Source: Ricinus communis (Eukaryota; Streptophyta; Magnoliopsida; Malpighiales; Euphorbiaceae). Taken from it: a stretch of DNA of 64,000 bases. The notes below the pieces were generated by a model that was not told where the DNA came from, did no database searches, and saw nothing but the letters and a program-made list of their open reading frames with translations. The stretch spans positions 10,094,001 to 10,158,000 of the forward strand of contig NC_063259.1 in assembly GCF_019578655.1 (NCBI RefSeq), read 5' to 3'. Below are positions 20,780 through 34,105 of the stretch, piece by piece (positions within the stretch are counted from its first letter, which is position 1; the number at the start of each line of letters is the position of its first letter). Made by a program: the position numbers and the translations under genes.

Positions 20780-23700
20780 TCGTATAAAAAATATACCATT
20801 TTCTAGGGTTGATTTCTCAAGTTTAAAGATATACCCCTCTTCCGGAGTTGTTTTCTAATATTGACAAATATACCACTGTTTCGGGGTTGTTTTCTCATAT
20901 TGACAAATATAACAATTTTTTTCCGTTGTTTTCTCTTGTGGAAAGATATACCCCTGTTACAGGGTTGTTTTCTAAAATTGACAAATATACCCCTCTTTCG
21001 GGGTTGTTTTCTCATATTGAAAAATATACCACGTTTTCGGGGTTGCTTTCTCATGTTGAAAGATATATCACTCTTAGAGGGTTGTTTTCTAATATTGATA
21101 AATATACCCTTCTTACAAGGTTGTTTTCTCATGTTGACAAATATAATACTTTTTGGGGGGATTTTCTCAAGTTGAAAGATATACCCTTCTTACAGAGTTC
21201 TTTTCTAATATTGACAAATATACCCCTCTTAGGGGGGTTGTTTTCTCATATTGATAAAAATACAACTTTTTTGGGGTTGTTTTCTCATGTTAAAAGTTAT
21301 ACGCCTCTTACGGGGTTGTTTTCTAATATTTACAGATATACCCTTCTTACGGGGTTGTTTTCTCATATTGACAATTCTACACCTCTTACGGGGTTGTTTT
21401 CTTATATTGACAAATATACCACTTTTTTCGGAATGTTTTCTCATGTTGAAAGATATAACCCTACTACGGGATTATTTTCTAATATTGACAAATATACCCC
21501 TCTTACGGGATTGTTTTATCATATTGAAAGATATACCCCTCTTACGGGGTTGTTTTCTCATGTTGACAAATATACCACTTTTTGGGGTTGTTTTCTCATT
21601 TTGAAAGATATACCCCTCTTACGGGGTTTTTTTCTAATATTGACAAATATACCCCTCTTACGGGATTGTTTTCTCGTATTAAAAAATATACCATTTTTTG
21701 GGGTTGTTTTCTCAAGTTTAAAGATATACCCCTCTTCCGGAGTTGTTTTCTAATATTGACAAATATACCGCTGTTTCGCGGTTGTTTTCTCATATTGACA
21801 AATATACTAATTTTCTTAGGTTGTTTTCTCTCGTGGAAAGATATACCCCTGTTACGGGGTTATTTTCTAATATTCACAAATATACCCCTCTTTCAGGTTG
21901 TTTTCTCATATTGAAAAATATACCACGTTTTCGGGGTTGCTTTCTCATGTTGAAAGATAAATCCCTCTTAGAGGGTTGTTTTCTAATATTGACAAATATA
22001 CCCATCTTACGGGGTTGTTTTCTCATGCTGACAAATATAATACTTTTGGGGGGGGGGGGGTTTCTCAGGTTGAAAGATATACCCTTCTTATAGGGTTGTT
22101 TTCTAATATTGACAAATATACCCCTCTTACGGGATTGTTTTATCATATTGAAAGATATACCCCTCTTACGGGGTTGTTTTCTCATGTTGACAAATATACC
22201 ACTTTTTTGGGGTTGTTTTCTCATTTTGAAAGATATACCCCTCTTACGTGGTTTTTTTCTAATATTGACAAATACACCCCTCTTACGGGATTGTTTTCTT
22301 GTATTAAAAAATATACCATTTTTTGGGGTTGTTTTCTCAAGTTTAAAGATATACCCCTCTTCCGGAGTTGTTTTCTAATATTTACAAATAAACCGCTGTT
22401 TCGCGGTTGTTTTCTCATATTGACAAATATACTAATTTTCTTAGGTTGTTTTCTCTTGTGGAAAGACATACCCCTGTTACGGGGTTGTTTTCTAATATTC
22501 ACAAATATACCCCTCTTTCGGGTTGTTTTCTCATATTGAAAAATATACCACGTTTTCGGGGTTGCTTTCTCATGTTAAAAGATAAATCCCTCTTAGAGTG
22601 TTGTTTTCTAATATTGACAAATATACCTGTCTTACGGGGTTGTTTTCTCATGCTTGACAAATATAATACTTTTGGGGGGGGGGGGGGGGGGGGGGGGTTT
22701 CTCAAGTTGAAAGATATACCCTTCTTATAGGGTTGTTTTCTAATATTGACAAATATACCCCTCTTACGGGGTTGCTTTCTCATATTGATAAAAATACAAC
22801 TTTTTGGGGTTGTTTTCTCATATTTATAGATATACACCTCTTACGGGGTTGTTTTCTAATATTTACAGATATACCCCTCCTACGGGGTTGTTTTCTCATA
22901 TTGACAATTATACACCTCTTACGGGGTTGTTTTCTCATATTGACAAATATACCCCTCTTACGGGGTTGTCTTCTCATGTTGACAAATATACCACTTTTTT
23001 GGAGTTGTTTTCTCATTTTGAAAGATATACCCCTCTTACGGGATTTTTTCTAATATTGACAAATATACCCCTCTTACGAGATTGTTTTCTCGTATTAAAA
23101 AATATACCATTTTTTGGGGTTGTTTTCTCAAGTTTAAAGATATACCCCTCTTCCGGAGTTGTTTTCTAATATTGACAAATATACCGCTGTTTCGCGGTTG
23201 TTTTCTCATATTGACAAATATATCAATTTTTTTAGGTTGTTTTCTCTTGTGGAAAGATATACCCTTGTTACCGGGTTGTTTTCTAATATTGACAACTATA
23301 CCCCTCTTTCGGGGTTGTTTTCTCATATTGAAAAATATACCACGTTTTCGGGGTTGCTTTCTCATGTTGAAAGATATATCCCTCTTAGAGGGTTATTTTC
23401 TAATATTGACAAATATACCCATCTTACGGGGTTGTTTTCTCATGTTGACAAATATAATACTTTTTTGGGGGGGGGGGAGTTTTCTCAAGTTGAAAGATAT
23501 ACCCTTCTTATAGGGTTGTTTTCTAATATTGACAAATATACCCCTCTTACGGGGTTGCTTCCTCATATTGATAAAAATACAACTTTTTGGGGTTGTTTTC
23601 TCATGTTGAAAGTTATACGCCTCTTACGGGGTTGTTTTCTAATATTTACAGATATACCCCTCATACGGGGTTGTTTTCTCATATTGACAATTATACACCT

Positions 23701-24310
23701 CTTACGGGGTTATTTTCTCATAATGACAAATATACCACGTTTACGGGACTGTTTTATCATATTGAAAGATGTACTCCTCTTACGGGGTTGTCTTCTCATG
23801 TTGACAAATATACCACTTTTTTAGAGTTGTTTTCTCATTTTGAAAGACATACCCCCTCTTACGGGGTTTTTTTTCTAATATTGACAAATATACCCCTCTT
23901 ACGGGATTGTTTTCTCGTATTAAAAAATATACCATTTTTTGGGGTTGTTTTCTCAAGTTTAAAGATATACCCCTCTTCTGGAGTTGTTTTCTAATATTGA
24001 CAAATATACCGCTGTTTCGCGGTTGTTTTCTCTTATTGACAAATATATCAATTTTTTTAGGTTGTTTTCTCTTATGGAAATATATACCTCTGTTACGGGG
24101 TTGTTTTCTAATATTGACAACTATACACCTCTTTCGGGGTTGTTTTCTCATATTGAAAAATATACCACGTTTTCGGGGTTGCTTTCTCATGTTGAAAGAT
24201 ATATCTCTCTTAGAGGGTTGTTTTCTAATATTGACAAATATACCCCTCTTACGGGGTTGTTTTCTCATGTTAACAAATATAATACTTTTTGGGGGGATTT
24301 TCTCAAGTGG
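20780..24310 (+). repeat. Higher-order repeat of 0.6-0.9 kb carrying a G-tract
   Basis: A diagnostic monomer pair (CTCAAGTTTAAAGATATACC followed by CCTCTTCCGGAGTTG) recurs at 20,821, 21,716, 22,341, 23,132 and 23,957, spacing 895, 625, 791 and 825 bp. Each copy also has a monomer with a TTTCGGGGTTG segment, a TTGTTTTCTCT(T/C)(G/A)TGGAAA monomer, and a poly-G-bearing monomer. The copies differ by loss or gain of whole monomers. This is a local higher-order repeat built from about 16-23 monomers. Confidence 0.85.
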
Positions 24311-25599
24311 AAAGATATACCCTTCTTACAGCGTTGTTTTCTACTATTGACAAACATACCCCTCTTACGGGGTTGTTTTCTCATATTGATAAAAATACAA
24401 CTTTTTTGTGGTTGTTTTCTCATGTTGAAAGTTATACCCCTCTTACGGGGTTGTTTTCTAATATTGAAATATATACCCCTCTTACGGGGTTATTTTCTAA
24501 TAATGACAATTATACCCCTCTTACGGGGTTATTTTCTAATATTGAATAAATATATCCCTCTTACGAAGTTTTTTTCTCATAATGACAAATATACCACTTT
24601 TTTGGGGTTGTTTTCTCATTTTTAAAGATGTACCCCCTTACGGGGTTATTTTTTAATATTGATAAATATAACCCACTTATCGGGTTGTTTTCTCATATTG
24701 ACAAATGTATCTCTTTTTTAAGGTTGTTTCCTCATCTTGAAAGATATACCCCTCTGACGGGCTTGTTTTCTAATATTGAAAAATATACCCCTCTTACGGG
24801 GTTGCTTTCTAATATTAACAAATATACCCCTCTTACGGGATTGTTTTCTCATATTGACAAATATACCCCTCTTATGGGTTGTCTTCTCATATTGAAAGAT
24901 ATACCACTTTTTTGGTGTTGTTTTCTCATTTTGAAAGATATACCCCTCTTACGGGTTTTTTTCTAATATTGACAAATATACCCCTCTTACGGGGTTATTT
25001 TCTAATATTGACAAATATACCACTTTTTTGGGGTTGTTTTCTCATGTTGAAAGATATACCCCATTTACGGGGTTGTCTTCTAATGTTGATAAATATACCC
25101 CTCTTACGGGGTTGTTTTCTCATGTTGACAAATATAGCACTTTTTTGGGGTTGTTTTCTCTTGTTAGAAGATAGAGCCCTCTTACGGGGTTGTTTTCTAG
25201 TATTTACAAATATACATTTCTTACAGGGTTGTTTTCTCATATTGACAAATATATCCCTTTTATACGGTTGTCTTCTCATATTGAAAGATATACCACTATT
25301 TTAGGATTGTTTTCTCATGATGAGAGATATACCCCTCTTACGGGGTTGTTTTCTAATATTTACAAATATACCCCTCTTACGGGGTTATTTTCCCATATTG
25401 ACAAATATACCACTCTTACGGGGTTGTGTTCTGATATTGAAAGATAAACCACATTTTTAGGGTGTTCTCTTATAGGGTTGTTTTCTAATATTGACAAATA
25501 TATCCCTCTTACGGGGTTGTTCTCAAATATTGAAAAATATACCCTCTTACAGGGTTGTTTTCTCATATTCAAAAATAAACCCCTCTTACGGGCTTATTT

Positions 25600-28500
25600 T
25601 ATAATATTGACAAATATACCCCTCTTACGGGGTTGTCTTCTCATATTGAAAGATAAACCACTTTTTTAGGGTGTGCTCTTATAGGGTTGTTTTCTAATAT
25701 TGACAAATATATCCCTCTTACGGGGTTGTTCTCAAATATTGAAAAATATACCCTCTTACGGGGTTATTTTCTCATATTGAAAAATAAACTCCTCTTGCGG
25801 GCTTATTTTCTAATATTGACAAATATACCCCTCTTACGGGGTTATTTTCTAATATTGACAAATATACCACTTTTTTGGGCTTGTTTTCTCATGCTGAAAG
25901 ATATACCCCACTTACGGGGTTATTTTCTAATATTGATAAATATACCCCTCTTACGGGGTTCTTTTCTCATGTTGATAAATATACCACTTTTTTGGAGTTG
26001 TTTTCTCATGTTAGAAGATATACCCCTCTTACGGGGTTCTTTTCTAATATTTACAAATATACCTCTCTTACAGGGTTGTTTTCTCATATTGATAAATATA
26101 TCCCTCTTACAGGGTTGTCTTCTCATATTAAAAGATATACCACTATTTTGGGATTGTTCTCTCATGTTGAAAGATATACCACTCTTAATGGTTGGTTTCT
26201 AATATTTACAAATATACCCCTCTTATGGGGTTTTTTTCCATACTGACAAATATACCCCTCTTACGGGGTTGTCTTCTCATATTAAAGATAAACCACTTTT
26301 TTAGGGTGTTCTCTTACGGGGTTGTTCTTTAATATTGAAAAATTTACCCTCTTACGGGGTTGTTTTCTCATATTGAAAAATAAACCCATCATACGGGGTT
26401 ATTTTCTAATATTGACAAATATAACCCTCTTACGGGGTTGTTTTCTAATATTGACAAGTATACCCTCTTACGGGGTAGTTTTCTAATATTGAAAAACATA
26501 CCCCTCTTACGGGGTTGTTTTCTCATATTGACAAATATACCACCTTTTCTGGAGTTGTTTCCTCATGTTGAAAGATATACCCCTCTTACGGGTTGTTTTC
26601 TCATGTTGACAAATATACCACTTTTTTGCGATTGTGTTCTCATGTCGAAAGATATACCCATCTTACGGAGTTGTTTTCTAATATTGACAAATATACCCCT
26701 CTTACGGGGTTGTTTTCTCATATTGACAAATATATCACTTTTTTGAGGTTGTTTTCTCATGTTGAAAGATATATCCCTCTTACGGGGTTGTTTTCTAATA
26801 TTGACTAATATACATCTCTCACGGGGTTGTTTTCTTATATTGACAAATATAGCACTTCTCTGGGGTTGTTTTCTCATGTTGAAAGATATACCCTTCTTAC
26901 GGGGTTGTTTTCTAATATTGGCACATATATCCCTCTTACGGGGTTGTTTTCTAATATTGGCAAATATACCCCTCTTACGGGGTTGTTTTCTCATATTGAA
27001 AGATATACCCCTCTTACGGGGTTGTTTTCTAATTAATATTGGCAAATATACTCCTTTTATGGGGTTATTTTCTAATATTGATAAATATACACTTACGAGG
27101 TTGCTTTCTCATATTGACAAATATACTACTTTTTTGGGGTTGTTTTCTCATCTTGAAAGATATATCCCTCTTACGGGATTGTTTTCTAATACTAACAAAT
27201 ATACCCCTCTTACGGGGTTGTTTTCTAATATTGACAAATAGACCCCTCTTACGGGGTTATTTTCTAATATTGACAAATATACCCCTCTTACGGGTTGACT
27301 TCTCATATTGACAAATATACCACTTTTTTGGGGTTGTATTCTCATTATGAAAGATGTACCCCTCTTACGGAGTTATTTTCTTATATTGACAGATATACCT
27401 ATTTTACGGAGTTGTTTTCTAATATTGACAAATATATCCCTCTTACGGGGTTGTTTTCTCATATTGACAAGTATACCCCTCTTATGGGGTTGTTTTCTAA
27501 TATTGAAAAATATACCCCTCTTACGGGGATGTTATCTCCTATTGACAAAGATACCACCCTTTTCTGGAGTTGTTTTCTCATATTGAAAGATATACCGCTC
27601 TTACGGGATTGTTTTCTAATACTAACAATGATACCCCTCTTGCGGGGTTGTTTTCTCATGTTGACAAATACACCACTTTTTTCCGGCAGTTTTCTCATGT
27701 TGAAAGATATACCCATCTTACGGGGTTATTTTCTAATATTGACAAATATACCCCTCTTGCGGGGTTGTTTTCTCATATTGATAAATATACCACTTTCTTG
27801 GGGTTGTTTTGTCATGTTGAAGGATATACCCCTCTTACGGGGTTGTTTTCTAATATTGACAAATATACCCCTCTTACGGAGTTGTTTTCTAATATTGACA
27901 AATAGACCCCTCTTACGGGGTTGTTTTCTAATATTGCCAAATAGACCCCTCTTATGGGGTTGTTTTCTCATATTGACAAATATACCACTTTTTTGGGGTT
28001 GTATTCTCATTTTGAAAGATGTACACCTCTTACGGAGTTATTTTCTTATCTTGTGGATATACCAATTTTTGGGGTTCTTTTCTCATGTTGAAAGATATAC
28101 CTATTTTACGGAGTTGTTTTCTAATATGGACAAATATATCCCTCTTACGAGGTTGTTTTCTCATATTGACAAGTATACCCCTCTTATGGGGTTGTTTTCT
28201 AATATTGAAAATATACCCCTCTTAAGGGAAATTTGTTTTCTCATATTGACAAAGATACCACCCTTCCGGAGTTGTTTTCTCATATTGAAAGATATACCGC
28301 TCTTACGGGATTGTTTTCTAATCGACAATGATACCCCTCTTGCGGGGTTGTTTTCTCATGTTGACAAATATACCACTTTTTTCAAATTTGTTTTCTCATG
28401 TTGAAAGATATACCCATCTTACGGGGTTATTTTCTAATATTGACAAATATACCCTCTTGCGGGATTGTTTTCTCATATTGATAGATATACGACTTTTTTG

Positions 28501-29275
28501 GGGTTGTTTTGTTATGTTGAAGGATATACCCCTCTTACGGGGTTGTTTTCTAATATTGACAAATATACCCCTCTTACGGAGTTGTTTTCTCTTATTGACA
28601 AATATACGACTTTTTTGGGGTTATTTTCTCATGCTGAAAGATATACCCCTCTTACGGGGTTCTTTTGTAATATTGATAAATATACCCTTCCTACTCGGTT
28701 ATTTTCTCATATTGAAAAATATACCACATTTTTTGGGTTGTTTTCTCATGTTGAAACATATATAATTCTTACGGGGTTATTTTCTAATATTGGCAAATAT
28801 ACCCCCCTTACAGGGTTGTTTTCTAATATTGGCAAATATACCCCTCTTACGGGGTTATTTTCTAATATTGACAAATATACCCCTCTTACGGGGTTGTTTC
28901 CTCGTATTGACAAATATACCACTTTTTTTTGGGCTGTTTTCTCATGTTGAAAGATATATCCCTCTTACGGGGTTGTTTTCTAATATTGATAAATATACCT
29001 CTCTGACAGGGTTGTTTTCTCATATTGACAAAAATACCACTTTTTTGGGGTTGTTTTCTCATTTTGAAAGATGTATCCCTATTATGGGGTTGTTTCCTAA
29101 TAGTGACAAATATTTCCCTCTTACGGGGTTGTTTTCTAATATTGACAAATATACGCCTCTTACGGGGTTGTTTTCTCATATTGATAAATATACCACTTTT
29201 CTTGTGTTGTTTTCTCATGTTGAAAGATATACCCCTCTTACGGGATTGTTTTCTAATATTGACAAATATACCCCT
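25600..29275 (+). repeat. 3.6-kb segmental duplication, copy 1
   Basis: This block of about 94 monomers is repeated next door at 29,276-32,856. Matching landmarks include a truncated monomer AGGGTGTGCTCTTATAGGG at 25,669 and 29,321. Matching stretches are offset by 3,652 bp at the left, 3,614 in the middle and about 3,576 at the right, so the copies differ mainly by loss of single 39-bp monomers. Confidence 0.88.
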
Positions 29276-32200
29276 CTTACGGGGTTGTCTTCTCATATTG
29301 AAAGATAAACCACTTTTTTAGGGTGTGCTCTTATAGGGTTGTTTTCTAATATTGACAAATATATCCCTCTTACGGGGTTGTTCTCAAATATTGAAAAATA
29401 TACCCTCTTACGGGGTTATTTTCTCATATTGAAAAATAAACCCCTCTTGCGGGCTTATTTTCTAATATTGACAAATATACCCCTCTTACGGGGTTATTTT
29501 CTAATATTGACAAATATACCACTTTTTTGGGGTTGTTTTCTCATGCTGAAAGATATACCCCACTTACGGGGTTATTTTCTAATATTGATAAATATACCCC
29601 TCTTACGGGGTTCTTTTCTCATGTTGATAAATATACCACTTTTTTGGAGTTGTTTTCTCATTTTAGAAGATATACCCCTCTTACGGGGTTCTTTTCTAAT
29701 ATTTACAAATATACCTCTCTTACAGGGTTGTTTTCTCATATTGACAAATATATCCCTCTTACAGGGTTGTCTTCTCATATTAAAAGATAAACCACTATTT
29801 TGGGATTGTTCTCTCATGTTGAAAGATATACCACTCTTAAAGGTTGGTTTCTAATATTTACAAATATACCCCTCTTACGGGGTTTTTTTCCATACTGACA
29901 AATATACCCCTCTTACGGGGTTGTCTTCTCATATTAAAGATAAACCACTTTTTTAGGGTGTTCTCTTACGGGGTTGTTCTTTAATATTGAAAAATTTACC
30001 CTCTTACGGGGTTGTTTTCTCATATTGACAAATATACCCCTCTTACGGGGTTGTTTTCTAATATTGACAAGTATACCCCTCTTACGGGGTAGTTTTCTAA
30101 TATTGAAAAGCATACCCCTCTTACGGGGTTGTTTTCTCATATTGACAAATATACCACCTTTTCTGGAGTTGTTCCCTCATGTTGAAAGATATACCCCTCT
30201 TACGGGTTGTTTTCTCATGTTGACAAATATACCACTTTTTTGCGATTGTGTTCTCATGTCGAAAGATATACCCATCTTACGGGGTTGTTTTGTAATATTG
30301 ACAAATATACCCCTCTTACGGGGTTGTTTTCTCATATTGACAAATATATCACTTTTTTGAGGTTGTTTTCTCATGTTGAAAGATATATCCCTCTTACGGG
30401 GTTGTTTTCTAATATTGACTAATGTACATCTCTCACGGGGTTGTTTTCTTATATTGACAAATATAGCACTTCTCTGGGGTTGTTTTCTCATGTTGAAAGA
30501 TATACCCTTCTTACGGGGTTGTTTTCTAATATTGCCACATATATCCCTCTTACGGGGTTGTTTTCTAATATTGGCAAATATATCCCTCTTACGGGGTTGT
30601 TTTCTAATTAATATTGGCAAATATACTCCTTTTATGGGGTTATTTTCTAATATTGATAAATATACACTTACGAGGTTGCTTTCTCATATTGACAAATATA
30701 CTACTTTTTTGGGGTTGTTTTCTCATCTTGAAAGATATATCCCTCTTACGGGATTGTTTTCTAATACTAACAAATATACCCCTCTTACAGGGTTGTTTTC
30801 TAATATTGACAAATATACCCCTCTTACGGGGTTATTTTCTAATATTGACAAATATACCCCTCTTACGGGGTTGTCTTCTCATATTGACAAATATACCACT
30901 TTTTGGGGTTGTATTCTCATTATGAAAGATGTACCCCTCTTACGGAGTTATTTTCTTATATTGACAGATATACCTATTTTACGGAGTTGTTTTCTAATAT
31001 TGACAAATATATCCCTCTTACGGGGTTGTTTTCTCATATTGACAAGTATACCCCTCTTATGGGGTTGTTTTCTAATATTGAAAAATATACCCCTCTTACG
31101 GGGATGTTATCTCATATTGACAAAGATACCACCCTTTTCTGGAGTTGTTTTCTCATATTGAAAGATATACCGCTCTTACGGGATTGTTTTCTAATACTGA
31201 CAATGATACCCCTCTTGCGGGGTTGTTTTCTCATGTTGACAAATATACCACTTTTTTCCGGCTGTTTTCTCATGTTGAAAGATATACCCATCTTACGGGG
31301 TTATTTTCTAATATTGACAAATATACCCCTCTTGCGGGGTTGTTTTCTCATATTGATAAATATACCACTTTCTTGGGGTTGTTTTGTCATGTTGAAGGAT
31401 ATACCCCTCTTACGGGGTTGTTTTCTAATATTGACAAATATACCCCTCTTACGGAGTTGTTTTCTAATATTGACAAATAGACCCCTCTTACGGGGTTGTT
31501 TTCTAATATTGCCAAATAGACCCCTCTTATGGGGTTGTTTTCTCATATTGACAAATATACAACTTTTTTGGGGTTGTATTCTCATTTTGAAAGATGTACA
31601 CCTCTTACGGAGTTATTTTCTTATATTGACAGATATACCAATTTTTTGGGGTTCTTTTCTCATGTTGAAAGATATACCTATTTTACGGAGTTGTTTTCTA
31701 ATATGGACAAATATATCCCTCTTACGAGGTTGTTTTCTCATATTGACAAGTATACCCCTCTTATGGGGTTGTTTTCTAATATTGAAAAATATACCCCTCT
31801 TAAGGGGCTGTTTTCTCATATTGACAAAGATACCACCCTTTCTGGAGTTGTTTTCTCATATTGAAAGATATACCGCTCTTACGGGATTGTTTTCTAATAC
31901 TGACAATGATACCCCTCTTGCGGGGTTGTTTTCTCATGTTGACAAATATACCACTTTTTTCCGGCTGTTTTCTCATGTTGAAAGATATACCCATCTTACG
32001 GGGTTATTTTCTAATATTGACAAATATACCCTCTTGCGGGATTGTTTTCTCATATTGATAGATATACGACTTTTTTGGGGTTGTTTTGTTATGTTGAAGG
32101 ATATACCCCTCTTACGGGGTTGTTTTCTAATATTGACAAATATACCCCTCTTACGGAGTTGTTTTCTCTTATTGACAAATATACGACTTTTTTGGGGTTA

Positions 32201-32856
32201 TTTTCTCATGCTGAAAGATATACCCCTCTTACGGGGTTCTTTTGTAATATTGATAAATATACCCTTCCTACTCGGTTATTTTCTCATATTGAAAAATATA
32301 CCACATTTTTTGGGTTGTTTTCTCATGTTGAAACATATATAATTCTTACGGGGTTATTTTCTAATATTGGCAAATATACCCCTCTTACAGGGTTGTTTTC
32401 TAATATTGGCAAATATACCCCTCTTACGGGGTTATTTTCTAATATTGACAAATATACCCCTCTTACGGGGTTGTTTTCTCGTATTGACAAATATACCACT
32501 TTTTTTGGGGTTGTTTTCTCATGTTGAAAGATATATCCCTCTTACGGGGTTGTTTTCTAATATTGATAAATATACCTCTCTGACAGGGTTGTTTTCTCAT
32601 ATTGACAAAAATACCACTTTTTTGGGGTTGTTTTCTCATTTTGAAAGATGTATCCCTATTATGGGGTTGTTTCCTAATAGTGACAAATATTTCCCTCTTA
32701 CGGGGTTGTTTTCTAATATTGACAAATATACGCCTCTTACGGGGTTGTTTTCTCATATTGATAAATATACCACTTTTCTTGTGTTGTTTTCTCATGTTGA
32801 AAGATATACCCCTCTTACGGGATTGTTTTCTAATATTGACTAATATACCCCTCTTA
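29276..32856 (+). repeat. 3.6-kb segmental duplication, copy 2
   Basis: This is near-identical to copy 1 over its whole length, with two one-monomer deficits (near 30,020 and near 30,590) and scattered substitutions. The copies are far more alike than neighbouring monomers are, so the duplication is much younger than the array, unless it is an assembly artefact. Confidence 0.88.
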
Positions 32857-34105
32857 CGGGGTTGTTTTCTCATATTGACAAATATACCACTTTTTAGGGT
32901 TGTTTTTCATGTTGAAAGATATACTCCTCTTACGGGGTTGTTCTATAATATTGATAAATATATCTTTCTTACGGGATTGTTTTCTCATGTTGAAAGATAT
33001 ACCCCTCTTCCGGGTTGTTTTCTAATGTTGACAAATATACCCCTCTTACATTGTTGTTTTCTCATATTGACAACTATGCCACTTTTTTGGGATAGTTTTC
33101 TCATGTTGAAAGATATACCCCTCTTACGGGGTAGTTTTCTAATATTAACAAATATACCCCTCTTACGGGGTTGTTTTTTAATATTGATAAATATAACGCT
33201 CTTATGTTGTTTTCTCGTATTAAAAAATATACCACTTTTTTGGGGTTGTTTTCTCATGTTGAAAGATATACCCCTCTTACGGGGTTGTTTTCTCATGTTA
33301 AGAGATATACCCCTCTTATGTTGTTGTTTTCTAATATTAATAAATATATCCCTCTTACGGATTTGTTTTCTCATATTGACAAATATACCACTTTTTGGGG
33401 TTGTTTTCTCATGTTAAAATATATACCCCTCTTACGGGGTTGTTTTCTAATATTAATAAATATATCCCTCTTACGGATTTGTTTTCTCATATTGACAAAT
33501 ATACCACTTTTTGGGGTTGTTTTCTCATGTTAAAATATATACCCCTCTTACGGGGTTGTTTTCTAATATTAATAAATATATCCCTCTTACGGGTTTGTTT
33601 TCTCATATTGACAAATATACCACTTTTGGGGTTGTTTTCTCATGTTAAAAGATATACCCCTCTTACGGGGTTGTTTTCTCATATTGACAAATATACCCCT
33701 CTTACGGGGTTGTTTTCTCATATTGACAAATATACCATTTTTTGGGGGTTGTTTTCTCATGTTGAAAGATATACCCCACTTACGCAGTTGTTTTCTAATA
33801 TTGAGAAATATACCCCTCTTACGGGGTTGTTCTTTTATGTTGACAAATATTTCTTTAGGGTTGTTTTCTCATGTTGAAAGATGTACCCCTCTTACGTGTT
33901 TGTTTTCTAATATTATCAAATATACCCCTCTAACGGAGTTGTTTTCTCATATTGACAAATATACCACTTTTTGGGGTTGTTATCTCATGTTGAAAGATAT
34001 ACCCCTCTTACGAGGTTGTTTTTTTATATTGACAAATAGACCCCTCTTACGGGGTTTTTTTCTAATATTGACAAATTGACCCTTCTTATACGGGTTGTTT
34101 TCCAA

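Larger units (their letters stand above)
18955..34105 (+). repeat. 39-bp satellite array, type 1 (left block)
   Basis: This is an uninterrupted head-to-tail tandem array. The commonest monomer is 39 bp: TACCCCTCTT, ACGGGGTTGTTTTCT, then a variable tail such as AATATTGACAAATA or CATGTTGAAAGATA. The ACGGGGTTGTTTTCT core is the most constant part. Three main variants recur: one starting TACCACTTTTTTGGGG with the CATGTTGAAAGATA tail next, and two TACCCCTCTTACGGGG forms. They often alternate as a trimer of about 117 bp, seen cleanly three times at 33,345-33,700 (spacing 116 bp). Monomers average well above half identity to one another, with single-base changes and occasional 1-2-bp indels. Larger duplicated blocks within it are listed separately. 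No gene is supported inside. Confidence 0.97.
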
